Below, piece by piece: positions 26,232 through 34,563 of a stretch of DNA of 64,000 nt (within the stretch, counting starts at the first letter, position 1; each line of letters begins with the position of its first letter). Source of the DNA: Methylococcaceae bacterium UBA975. Its GTDB lineage: Bacteria; Pseudomonadota; Gammaproteobacteria; Methylococcales; Cycloclasticaceae. The translations under genes and the position numbers were made by a program. The DNA is taken from assembly GCA_002292375.1 (NCBI GenBank), contig DBBV01000008.1, positions 52,899 to 116,898 of the forward strand. The letters run 5' to 3'. The notes beneath the pieces were generated by a model that worked only from the letters and a program-made list of their open reading frames with translations, was not told where the DNA came from and did not search any database.

Positions 26232-27260
26232 TTAGGCGCTTGTTGTTTTTGATGCAGCATCGACAGTTCTAACAATTGCAGGTGACTTAGCAAATTCAAC
26301 AATACGAATACCTTGCTCGCTCCCTCCGCCTTTTGAATCTATATAGCCAGAAGGAGAAAGAGAGAAAATAGCTTTTGTAGTTTCTAGTAGCACTGCCTCC
26401 TTCGTTTGAACATCCGCTGCAGCACTACTAAAGGCTTGGAATGTCTGCAAGCTTAAGGCACGATGTTTGTTTGTAGTAGATTGATGCATAAGTGCGCGAT
26501 AAATGCGACCACACCACAATGTTGCTGTAAATAATACGGCTAGTATTGCAACCTTACTTCCAAATTTTTGTAAAAGTTGACTGTTATCCAAGCCAGCTTC
26601 AACCCAATACCACATTGCACCGGAAGCTATGGCAGTTAACAGGGCAAGAAATGCGGTTGCTCTTAGCCATTTCTCAGCTGACGAATTTAATGTCTTTGAT
26701 TCTCTTAGGAAGTCTTGTGTAAAAACTGCTGCACCTGCTGCAACTGATGCCTCTCTTGCTTTAGTTATGATTCCTGCTATTTCAAGGTGTGTGTCTTCTA
26801 TATCGTTTTTTGCGTCATCGACGATGGATTTAGCATTTTGTACCGATTTTGTAAGTGCCTCGATATTTTGTGATACATCACCTTTTTGATAGGCAAGAAA
26901 TGGTATCCATGGAGTTGCAGTCGCATAAAACAGGTCTGCCTGTGTATGTACGCCAAGAACAAGATTTTCACGGACCTGTTGTGGATTTGCTTGCTCAATA
27001 TCAAAACTATCGATTGCCTCTAAATGCTTAATTACTTCGGCTAACTGTGTATTTATTTGGGTAATTGCTTGATCGGTTAGATGTTCCAATGGAAGCAGCG
27101 CTAGATGAGACAGTATTGTGAATATACGGTCTAGATCATTTTTTGCGTTTGCAAAAGTAATTGAGCCCCATTTGGATCTTGATAATAGATCAATTTCACT
27201 GAAAGTTAAGGCTTTCTCTATTGATTCAACTAGAGGCTTAGTATGTTCTTCTGTTGCCAT
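26232..27260 (-). CDS. Unrecognised cargo membrane protein, 342 aa
   Basis: No family recognised. A helical N-terminal half (about 1-190) is followed by two membrane helices (about 200-220, WLRATAFLALLTAIASGAMWYW, and about 233-252) and a helical C-terminal part of about 90 residues. The layout, a large soluble domain tethered by a helical hairpin, occurs in membrane-acting effectors, but no known effector motif is visible. SD AAGGAGAAC directly precedes the ATG. It is the gene nearest attR. Confidence 0.72.
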   Translation of the reverse strand: MATEEHTKPLVESIEKALTFSEIDLLSRSKWGSITFANAKNDLDRIFTILSHLALLPLEHLTDQAITQINTQLAEVIKHLEAIDSFDIEQANPQQVRENLVLGVHTQADLFYATATPWIPFLAYQKGDVSQNIEALTKSVQNAKSIVDDAKNDIEDTHLEIAGIITKAREASVAAGAAVFTQDFLRESKTLNSSAEKWLRATAFLALLTAIASGAMWYWVEAGLDNSQLLQKFGSKVAILAVLFTATLWCGRIYRALMHQSTTNKHRALSLQTFQAFSSAAADVQTKEAVLLETTKAIFSLSPSGYIDSKGGGSEQGIRIVEFAKSPAIVRTVDAASKTTSA

Positions 27261-27564
27261 GGTGTTCTCCTTATACGTTCCTTAATGCACCTAACAGTTG
27301 TTAATAGGTGGAAGTGATCATCCACGTGTTAATTGTATATAGATGGATGCAACTTCCATGTATTGTCATATTAAGAGCTAACTTTAGACATTGTGTTAGC
27401 TAATAATATCTTGCGGACAAATATACCATCAATCAACTCTTAAGTAAGGATTACGCAGGTTTTACGCGTTTAGTAATGATTAGTTATGCTTTGTAAGGAT
27501 GCGCAGGCAGACAATCAGTTTAATTTAATTAATAAAAACAATAAGTTACATTTAATTTTTGGCT
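27261..27564. other. Gene-free attR-proximal stretch
   Basis: 304 AT-rich bases between the 342-aa gene and the right repeat. It holds the arm-type repeats at 27451-27468. It also holds an AT-rich run TTTAATTTAATTAATAAAAA at 27519-27538, which could aid bending or strand opening. No gene seen. Confidence 0.6.
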
Positions 27565-27618
27565 TTCATAATGCCGGGGTCGGTGGTTCAAGTCCACCCA
27601 TGACCACCATTTCAAGCC
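27565..27618 (+). repeat. attR, 54-bp direct repeat (right copy, tRNA remnant)
   Basis: Perfect copy of 22104-22157, so it looks like the 3' half of a tRNA-Met gene without a 5' half. It is not a functional tRNA. Confidence 0.95.
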
Positions 27619-27739
27619 CTCTCATTCCAAATTACGCGACTTTTACGCGGTTTATGCAATTGTTTAAAACAAATGCTGTGATTGCTTGGTATCTGTCGTC
27701 TTAAAAGATCAAACGCTAGTGCCGCCGCCACTCGTTACC
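27619..27739. other. Chromosomal flank with integrase-site-like sequence
   Basis: Outside attR, the 20-mer AATTACGCGACTTTTACGCG recurs (27630-27649) at the same distance from the core as inside attL (22169-22188). No gene is present. It looks like the remnant of an earlier related element. Confidence 0.5.
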
Positions 27740-28345
27740 TTAAACTGGCCACAGTAAGGTAATGCCGCGTGCAATCATCTCAATAGCATAGGTGCCAGTA
27801 AACAAGGCAACCACCCTACCAACAACTTCCACATAGCGGCTGAGTAAACGCTCGTTTCGTTTTTTTAGCGGGTCGTGTATCAATTTAAAAACAATAATCG
27901 ACACTAAAGAAAAAGTGATCGCAATACCAATCGCCATGGCCGCACTGGATGTGGGTAAAGATGAGCCAATAAGCACGCTTGCGCTGATTGTTCCTGGGGC
28001 AATCATAAACGGCATAGCTACCGAACCGGCTACATGCTCAGGATTACCATGCGTGTCTATCAAAACAATTTTGCCAGAAAATATGGATTGAATACCAATC
28101 CATAAAAAGATGATGCCACCAAATATCAAAAACGCACCAAATCGAACATTAAAGACATCTTCAAAAACACCTTCGCCGGTGATCGCAAAAATGACAAACA
28201 CAATCCCACTGATAAGGTGGGCGCGTACCATGACCTTTACAAATTCCTTAAGGGTTAAATCTCTAATTAAACTGATAAGGTATATGCTGATCAGAAAAGG
28301 ATTTAACAATACAAAAAGGAGTGAAGACGCTTTTAACAATTCCAT
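27740..28345 (-). CDS. marC: MarC-family integral membrane protein
   Basis: 201 residues with about six membrane helices. Features of the MarC/YchE family are the opening LLFVLLNPFLISIYLI, the MPFMIAPGTISASVLIG loop and VGRVVALFTGTYAIEMIARGI near the C-terminus. Despite the name, MarC is not established as a drug-resistance protein and its role is open. It stands alone just outside the integrated element. Confidence 0.85.
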   Translation of the reverse strand: MELLKASSLLFVLLNPFLISIYLISLIRDLTLKEFVKVMVRAHLISGIVFVIFAITGEGVFEDVFNVRFGAFLIFGGIIFLWIGIQSIFSGKIVLIDTHGNPEHVAGSVAMPFMIAPGTISASVLIGSSLPTSSAAMAIGIAITFSLVSIIVFKLIHDPLKKRNERLLSRYVEVVGRVVALFTGTYAIEMIARGITLLWPV

Positions 28346-28411
28346 GATTTATCTCAATTGGACTTATTGATGGTTATATAAGGCCAATAAGCCTTAGGGT
28401 GGGTATGTCAG

Positions 28412-29815
28412 TTATTTTGGCACAGAGGGAAACCAAAAACGACCGACAAAATAGGTTAACAAACCGGCGAGAATGCCCGGTGCTACAGTGTAAATCAATC
28501 CCCCAAAACCTAATTGTTGCCATAGCAAAAAGCTGGCTACACCTATCACTATCATGCTAATAGCTAAGGTTTGATGCACGCGCTTACCCAAGGCTAATAG
28601 CAGCACCAACGGGGTAAAGGCCGAGCCGAGCAGACCCCACGCATCAAGTACCAAAGCAAACACCGACTCTGCACCAGTTAGCGCGATGATCACGGCAATA
28701 GATAATACGCTTGCGGTGGTCAGTTTTGCGGCCCACAGGCTGTGTAGCATGCCGGGTCGTTTAGTAAAGTCACGGGTAACCGAGGCAGAGCAGGATAAAA
28801 TTAACGAGTCTGCCGTGGACAGCGTGGCGGCAAACAGGGCAGCCAGCACCAAACCGACCAAGGGTTCAGGTAAAACACGCATGGCCATGGTCGGCAGGGC
28901 TAGTTCGGCATCAAAGCCGGCCTGCTCAGGAAAGGCAATACGGCTGAGAAGGCCCACAGCAATAGTCGCGCCATAAAACAGGGTAAACCAGCCATAGTAA
29001 TAACAGCGCATACGATTAATATCCTTCGCGTTGTCGAGACAAATAAACCGCACCACAATGTGTGGTTGTCCAAAAACCGCGATGCCGCCAAATAACCAGC
29101 CGAGTATAAATAGAAAAATGCCTAAGGTGTCCGTATCAGGAAACCAGGCTAAATAATGCACATTAACATTAGCCATTTTAATTAAGGCTGCATCCCATCC
29201 ACCAGCCAGTTCAAATCCACCGACAATCAACATAGCCATGCCAATTAACATCACCAGCGATTGCGCTGCATCGGTCCAGATTGAGGCTCGTAGCCCGCCC
29301 GCTGCGCTATACAGTAAAACAATAATTGCCCCAATCAAAATACCCCAGCTCGGTTCCCAGTCCATTAATACCTCGGTCGCCTTGCTGCCAGCTTTAAGCT
29401 GGGCTGCCGCGTAAATGCTAAGAAACATGACTGTTAATACACCAATAAGGCGTCGTAGATGAAAATTATTGTCACCATTCCAGTGTGAGAGCAGGCCACC
29501 GTAGGAATGAATTTTCTTTGAACGCGAAGCGGCGTGTAAGGGACGGAGTATATAAAAGGACGCCAGCAAGTCGCCAACAACCCAGCCTATCATTAGCCAG
29601 ATAGATGAAAGCCCCGTGGCATACGTCAGGCCAATCATGCCAATAAACATAAAGCCACTGTTGTTGGTAGCAACAGCCGACAGACCAGCAAGCCAAGCGG
29701 GTATCGACTTACCCGCAACCAAATAGTCCTCTTGCGTGTTACGGCTTTTTAGCAACGAACTCATGCCAATAATAAGAAAAATGGCAAGAGATAACAAAAA
29801 GCTAATGGTAATCAT
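28412..29815 (-). CDS. Sodium:solute symporter (SSS family)
   Basis: 467 residues, about 13 membrane helices. LAGLSAVATNNSGFMFIGMI near residue 45 and FAATLSTADSLILSCSASVTRD near residue 330 are SSS hallmarks, with the sodium-site Ser/Thr in the latter. Proline- or solute-type symporters look alike, so the substrate is unknown. It lies near the aromatic operon but is not clearly part of it, and 217 bases separate it from the UbiA-family gene upstream. Confidence 0.85.
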   Translation of the reverse strand: MITISFLLSLAIFLIIGMSSLLKSRNTQEDYLVAGKSIPAWLAGLSAVATNNSGFMFIGMIGLTYATGLSSIWLMIGWVVGDLLASFYILRPLHAASRSKKIHSYGGLLSHWNGDNNFHLRRLIGVLTVMFLSIYAAAQLKAGSKATEVLMDWEPSWGILIGAIIVLLYSAAGGLRASIWTDAAQSLVMLIGMAMLIVGGFELAGGWDAALIKMANVNVHYLAWFPDTDTLGIFLFILGWLFGGIAVFGQPHIVVRFICLDNAKDINRMRCYYYGWFTLFYGATIAVGLLSRIAFPEQAGFDAELALPTMAMRVLPEPLVGLVLAALFAATLSTADSLILSCSASVTRDFTKRPGMLHSLWAAKLTTASVLSIAVIIALTGAESVFALVLDAWGLLGSAFTPLVLLLALGKRVHQTLAISMIVIGVASFLLWQQLGFGGLIYTVAPGILAGLLTYFVGRFWFPSVPK

Positions 29816-30031
29816 ATAAACCTATGTGATGCATTGTTTGGCTTTGCATTAACTTAGGGACGTTTAAAAAACTAACGTCTAAGAAGCGAAAGGGACAAAG
29901 GGCTTATTTATTACCATAACATTGTACGGGTGTTAAATCTGAGCTTTCCCGAATAAAAGAAATGTGTGCGGTAAAATCAATTGAGTCTGAACGTTTTGGT
30001 TTTTTTAAAACAGCGACCAATAAATACCTGC

Positions 30032-30922
30032 TCAACCATTAACAATCGCAACCCCAAGCAAAAAGGGGGTTAATAACGTGGCTGCTACGTTTGCCGCCAT
30101 ATATTGCGGCGCTTCAGCTATTTTTTCTGCGTGTTTAACCGCGCCATACAGTGCAAATAACGACAATACCATAGGCACCAAGGCGACTAGACCAAGTGTG
30201 GGAATGTAGCCGTTAAGTACTGACAATAAAATTAAAGTGTATGCCGCCAGCATAAAACCTGCATACATCAAATTGCTTTTTTTAACCCCAAACACAATGG
30301 GAAAGGTTTTTCTGCCAACACAAGCATCTGCGTGTATATCGGGGTATTGGTTGAGTAACAGCAGGTTATTGACCAGAAAAAAGGGCACCAACGATACCAG
30401 CCAAGCTAAGGGGGAATAACTGCCGGTTAAAACCAACGGTGTACCCACTACCATTAGCACGCCAAAACCCAAGCCCGGGGCAATTAGGCATAACCAGGGG
30501 GAGCGGTTTATCCATTGCGTGTAAGTGATAATTAACATCACACCGATTAGGCCAATCGGTAGTATTTGCAGGCCGCGTTCGATAATAAGGTAAACGCCGA
30601 CGATGATTGTAATCATTAGCGATAGCAAACCCACTTTTAAAACCAATCCAGCGACTTCAGGCGCATTGGGCAACGCGCCGCTACCGCCGCTAAACGGGGT
30701 TTTATTTGTTGTTAGGTCTAAGCCACTTTTAAAATCAAAATATTCATTCAGCGTATTAACGCTGATATGGGCGAAGATAGCGCCAATAAAAACCAGCAAA
30801 ACCATTACATGACTTATAGGTGCTTGCGTACTTAGTACGGTACTTAAACCCAAAAAAACACAAACAGGGGTTAACACCAAAAACGAGGGGCGAAACGTTT
30901 GCAGTACAGTTTTAAGTGACAT
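30032..30922 (-). CDS. UbiA/MenA-family prenyltransferase-like protein
   Basis: 296 residues with about nine membrane helices. The first Asp-rich motif appears as NTLNEYFDFKSGLDLTTNK and the second as NQYPDIHADACVGRKTFPI, matching the two metal-prenyl-diphosphate sites of UbiA enzymes. The arrangement is closest to the MenA-like branch. Acceptor substrate is unknown. It is not in an operon with other quinone genes, so a specific pathway cannot be assigned. Confidence 0.8.
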   Translation of the reverse strand: MSLKTVLQTFRPSFLVLTPVCVFLGLSTVLSTQAPISHVMVLLVFIGAIFAHISVNTLNEYFDFKSGLDLTTNKTPFSGGSGALPNAPEVAGLVLKVGLLSLMITIIVGVYLIIERGLQILPIGLIGVMLIITYTQWINRSPWLCLIAPGLGFGVLMVVGTPLVLTGSYSPLAWLVSLVPFFLVNNLLLLNQYPDIHADACVGRKTFPIVFGVKKSNLMYAGFMLAAYTLILLSVLNGYIPTLGLVALVPMVLSLFALYGAVKHAEKIAEAPQYMAANVAATLLTPFLLGVAIVNG

Positions 30923-30978
30923 AGGGTAGGTTGATAAGCCGAAATAGTGGTCTTAAGTTGTGAAGGGGCTTTAAAGTG

Positions 30979-31023
30979 TAACTCCTTACCACGCTCTAAC
31001 AGTTAGAGCGTGGTAAGGAGTTA
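30979..31023. repeat. 45-nt near-seamless perfect palindrome
   Basis: Two 22-base arms with a single-base centre: left arm 30979-31000 and right arm 31002-31023. The right arm overlaps the TAA of the rhodanese gene. There is no T-tract after it in the minus direction, so it is not a standard terminator. Confidence 0.85.
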
Positions 31024-31371
31024 ACCAAACGCGTTTTTAATATCCTCAAACTTTGCGGTAATGGCGTGGGCGTTGGTGTAGCCCATTTCTTTTAGCCGTG
31101 CAGCGGCGAGCGATGCGCGACCACCTGCGGCACAATGGATCAGTATGGTGGTGTCTGCATCGCTACAATGATTGGGGGTTTTCATTTCTAACAAACCACG
31201 TGGAATATTAATGGAGCAGTTGAGTTTGGATTGCTCGGCTTCGGCGGGTTCGCGTACGTCGATAACCACGGTGTTACTATGACTATCAAAAAGACGTTTT
31301 GCGGTGGCTACGTCGACACAAAGGCAGTTTTTTTGCGCTTCGGCTATAAATTCGCTAGCGGGTTTAATCAT
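31021..31371 (-). CDS. Rhodanese-like domain protein
   Basis: 116 residues, one rhodanese domain. The fold marks TVVIDVREPAEAE and the active-site loop LIHCAAGGRASLAA are intact, with Cys as the persulfide-forming residue. A sulfur-transfer role is likely, but the partner is unknown. It ends inside a perfect palindrome and is separated from the upstream aldehyde dehydrogenase by a strong terminator. Confidence 0.88.
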   Translation of the reverse strand: MIKPASEFIAEAQKNCLCVDVATAKRLFDSHSNTVVIDVREPAEAEQSKLNCSINIPRGLLEMKTPNHCSDADTTILIHCAAGGRASLAAARLKEMGYTNAHAITAKFEDIKNAFG

Positions 31372-31420
31372 GATGCTTTCCTTTTATGATACAGAGGCTT
31401 AATAGTAAGTCTAATGCATA

Positions 31421-31450
31421 AAAAAAGCAGCCTATTGGCTGCTTTTTTTA
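31421..31450. terminator. Terminator at the end of the cresol/decarboxylase/ALDH cluster
   Basis: AAAAAAGCAGCC / GGCTGCTTTTTT with loop TATT, flanked by A/T tracts. It works in the minus direction after the second aldehyde dehydrogenase. Confidence 0.9.
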
Positions 31451-31476
31451 TGCGATACAGTTAGTCCCCCAATCTA

Positions 31477-32922
31477 TTAATGACCAGCGTCTGCCGTCGG
31501 CAGCTGAATGGTGATCCACTTCCATTCGGTTAGCGCATCAACGTCTACTTCAACGCCTTCGCGGCCAAAGCCACTGTCACCGGTGCCACCAAACGGTACG
31601 TGTGGCTCATCGTGTAGGGTTGGTGCGTTAACGTGTACCATGCCCGCGTTAACTTGGTCAGTAAAGTCTAAGGCTTTATTTAAGTCGTTAGTGCAAATGG
31701 CTGCGCTTAAACCGTAGGGGGTGTCATTGGCCATTTCAAGTGCCGCTGCATAATCCTTGACGGAATAAACAGATGTGACGGGGCCAAAGGTTTCTTCGTA
31801 GCACACTTCCATCGCCTGTGTGATGCCGCTAAGGATGGTCGGCTCACATCGGTGACCTTGCCAGTTGCCGCCGGTTTCAATCGTCGCGCCATGTTCTACG
31901 GCATTGTCGATATGCCTGCGTACGCGATCGCGTTGACGTTGAGAAATAATCGGACCAAGAATAGTCGACATTTCACGTAAATCACCCAGTGACAGTTGGC
32001 TGGCGGCAGCCTTATAAGCGGCTAAAAATTTATCATAAATCGCTTCTTCAACAATGATTCGGCTTGACGCCATACACGCCTGTCCTTGGTATAAAAACAT
32101 ACCGAAAACAGCGGTTCTTACAGCGAGTTCAAGGTCGGCATCGGCTAGGATAACCAAGGGGCTTTTACCACCGAGCTCTAGCACGGCGTGTTTCATATGG
32201 CGGCCACACAGCTCGCCAATATGTTTACCAACCCGGCTTGAACCGGTAAACATCACCGTTTTTACTAAGGGGTGGGTGTTAAGGGTATCGCCAATATCCA
32301 CACCAAAACCAGACACGACGTTAACCGACCCTGATGGAAAACCCGCTTCATGCAGTAATTGAGCAAAGCGATAAGACAGCGACGGCGCTTCTTCAGATGA
32401 AAGTAGTACCACCGTATTGCCGGTAGCAAGTGGCGAGGCGACCAGTTTGGCGGCTTTAATTAACGGTACGTTAAAGGGCGTTATGGCGGCGATAACACCT
32501 AAGGGTTTACGCACACTCATGCTTAGCCTGCCTGGGGTGTCAGACGGCATGGTCTGCCCAGTCACGCGACGGGCGACACCTGCAGCGGCTCGTAGGTGGC
32601 CAATAGCATATTGAATTTCAAAGTTGGCTTTGTTGATTGGCGAACCGATCTCATCGATCAGGATATCTATAAAATGGGCTTGATCCCTTTCCAGCAAATC
32701 CGCCGCTTTGCAGAGCATTTTTTCTCTGTCTTTAGCCAGTGTTTTGCCGTAACGTTGAAAGCAGGCATGGGCGGCTTCTACGGCCCGGTTTACATCGTTT
32801 GCATTGGCTTCAGCAGCGGTGCAATACAGTGAGTCGTCAAGCGGATTAAGCACGTCGAAGTATTTACCGCTGTCAGGTGCGGTGTGTTCGCCATTGATCC
32901 ATAGTTCATGTTTGATTGTCAT
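31477..32922 (-). CDS. Aldehyde dehydrogenase, tandem copy 2
   Basis: 481 residues of the NAD(P)-dependent ALDH superfamily. The catalytic Cys lies in QGQACMASSRII, the general-base Glu in AVLELGGKSP, and the coenzyme loop is FTGSSRVGKHI. It is closely similar along its whole length to the ALDH gene immediately upstream, so the two arose by tandem duplication. Context predicts oxidation of 4-hydroxybenzaldehyde (or a related benzaldehyde) to the acid that the UbiD-type enzyme decarboxylates. Which copy does this is unknown. Confidence 0.9.
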   Translation of the reverse strand: MTIKHELWINGEHTAPDSGKYFDVLNPLDDSLYCTAAEANANDVNRAVEAAHACFQRYGKTLAKDREKMLCKAADLLERDQAHFIDILIDEIGSPINKANFEIQYAIGHLRAAAGVARRVTGQTMPSDTPGRLSMSVRKPLGVIAAITPFNVPLIKAAKLVASPLATGNTVVLLSSEEAPSLSYRFAQLLHEAGFPSGSVNVVSGFGVDIGDTLNTHPLVKTVMFTGSSRVGKHIGELCGRHMKHAVLELGGKSPLVILADADLELAVRTAVFGMFLYQGQACMASSRIIVEEAIYDKFLAAYKAAASQLSLGDLREMSTILGPIISQRQRDRVRRHIDNAVEHGATIETGGNWQGHRCEPTILSGITQAMEVCYEETFGPVTSVYSVKDYAAALEMANDTPYGLSAAICTNDLNKALDFTDQVNAGMVHVNAPTLHDEPHVPFGGTGDSGFGREGVEVDVDALTEWKWITIQLPTADAGH

Positions 32923-32978
32923 AGCTTTTCCTTATTTTAGGTTTATAGGGATACGTTAATACATGTAAATTACGTCGA

Positions 32979-34424
32979 TTAATGTGCCTGCTCAAACCCT
33001 GGTAATTGGATGGTGATCCATTTCCATTGTGTCAGAGCATCAATATCCACATCAACCCCTTCGCGTCCAAACCCACTGTCACCAACACCACCAAAAGGAA
33101 CATGGGGTTCGTCGTATACACTTGGCGCATTGATATGGATCATGCCCGTTTCAACCCCATGGGCTAGCGTTAGGGCTTTGTTAAGGTCGTTGGTATGAAT
33201 GGCACCGCTAAGACCATAGTGTGTGTCATTTGCGAGTACTAAGGCTTCTTCAGCGCTCTCTACACAGTAAACAGAGGTGACTGGGCCAAATGTTTCTTGA
33301 CGGCAGACGGTCATATCATCGGTGACGTTGGTCAAAATAGTTGGCTGACAACGGTTTCCTTCCCATTGACCTCCGGTAACGAGGGTTGCTCCTTTTGCTA
33401 CGGCATCCTCAATATGTGAGCGCACTCGATTGCGTTGGCGGGGTGAAATAATAGGGCCTAAAATGGTCGACATATCATGTAAGTCCCCCATCGATAGTTG
33501 TTTTGCTGCGGCGCTATACATTTCAACGAATTGGTCGTAAAGAGGGGCTTCAACAATAATGCGGCTGGATGCAATGCAGGCCTGCCCTTGATAGAAGAAC
33601 ATGCCCATAATGGCGTTTTGCACAGCGAGAGCAAGGTCGGCATCAGCTAAGACGATATAAGGGCTTTTTCCACCGAGTTCAAGGACACAAGGTTTCATAT
33701 TGCGGCCACAAATTTCACTGATGTGTTTGCCAACAACGCTGGAACCAGTGAACATGACCGCCTTCACTAAGGGGTGGCCGGTTAGAAAATCGCCCACATC
33801 AACACCAAAGCCAGAAACCACATTTAAACTGCCAGCTGGAAAGCCGGCTTCTTCCATCAGTTGCGCGAAACGGAAGGAAACTGCTGGTGCTTCTTCTGAT
33901 GTTAGCAAGACGACGGTGTTGCCGGTAGCCAAAGGTGAGGCGACTAATTTTGCGGCTTTTAATAAAGGCACGTTAAACGGTGTAATGGCAGCGACGACAC
34001 CTAAGGGTTTACGTACGCTCATGCTTAAACGACCGGGTGTGTCTGACGGCATGGTTTGACCTGTAATGCGGCGCGCCGTACCGGCAGCAGCACGTAACTG
34101 GCCAATCGTTTGACTGACTTCAAATTGCGCTTTATTCATTGGCGAGCCCACTTCGTCAATAAGCAGCTCTAGAAACTCGTCTCGATCTCTTTCGAGTAAA
34201 TCGGCTGCTTTTATAAGCATGGCCTCTCGGTCTTTAGCTAAACATGTGCGATAGCTCTTAAAGCAAGCATGCGCTGCATCTACGGCTTTGTTGATATCTA
34301 CCTCATTAGCTTCAGCAGCCTTACAAAAAAGGCTGTCATCTAAGGGGTTAAGGACATCAAAATATTTTCCCGTAGTGGGTTTAGTCTGTGCGCCATTAAT
34401 CCAGAGTTCGTACGTTTTAATCAT
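32979..34424 (-). CDS. Aldehyde dehydrogenase, tandem copy 1
   Basis: 481 residues. Catalytic Cys is in QGQACIASSRII, Glu in CVLELGGKSP, and the NAD loop in FTGSSVVGKHI. The N-terminus YELWINGAQTKPTTGKYFDV parallels that of the next gene. It lies 140 bases after the degenerate flavoprotein gene, with a hairpin and T-run between them, so it may be under its own promoter or read through from the operon. Expected substrate: the 4-hydroxybenzaldehyde made by the flavocytochrome. Vanillin-type aldehydes are possible. Confidence 0.9.
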   Translation of the reverse strand: MIKTYELWINGAQTKPTTGKYFDVLNPLDDSLFCKAAEANEVDINKAVDAAHACFKSYRTCLAKDREAMLIKAADLLERDRDEFLELLIDEVGSPMNKAQFEVSQTIGQLRAAAGTARRITGQTMPSDTPGRLSMSVRKPLGVVAAITPFNVPLLKAAKLVASPLATGNTVVLLTSEEAPAVSFRFAQLMEEAGFPAGSLNVVSGFGVDVGDFLTGHPLVKAVMFTGSSVVGKHISEICGRNMKPCVLELGGKSPYIVLADADLALAVQNAIMGMFFYQGQACIASSRIIVEAPLYDQFVEMYSAAAKQLSMGDLHDMSTILGPIISPRQRNRVRSHIEDAVAKGATLVTGGQWEGNRCQPTILTNVTDDMTVCRQETFGPVTSVYCVESAEEALVLANDTHYGLSGAIHTNDLNKALTLAHGVETGMIHINAPSVYDEPHVPFGGVGDSGFGREGVDVDIDALTQWKWITIQLPGFEQAH

Positions 34425-34486
34425 AAGAAATATCTAATATTTTAGGTTAAAAGAAAGGTGTTAAATAAAAGTTAGCTTGTTGATAT

Positions 34487-34542
34487 ATGTAAAAAAGTTG
34501 CTGAATAATTAAGTAAAAAAGGGCGTTTACTTAACTATTCAG
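34487..34542 (-). terminator. Hairpin with T-run inside the cresol cluster
   Basis: 17-bp arms (34501-34517 and 34526-34542) with one mismatch and an eight-base loop. On the minus strand they are followed by CAACTTTTTTAC. It lies between the second flavoprotein gene and the first ALDH gene and could be an internal terminator or attenuator. Confidence 0.7.
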
Positions 34543-34563
34543 GGGTAACTTTTGTCACGTGAA

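Larger units (their letters stand above)
22104..27618. mobile_element. 5.5-kb integrative element in tRNA-Met
   Basis: Bounded by 54-bp perfect direct repeats (22104-22157 and 27565-27618) that include the anticodon loop and 3' half of tRNA-Met plus nine bases past the CCA. It carries an integrase reading toward attL, an AlpA-like small protein, a putative replication initiator and three unrecognised genes. No capsid, terminase, conjugation or plasmid partition gene is present. It is therefore a small phage-satellite-like or integrated-plasmid-like element. The tRNA stays intact at the left end. Confidence 0.9.

Noticed and set aside
27565..27618. Second tRNA-Met
   Set aside because: Only the 3' half is present. 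It is the right att repeat, with no D-arm or acceptor 5' strand.
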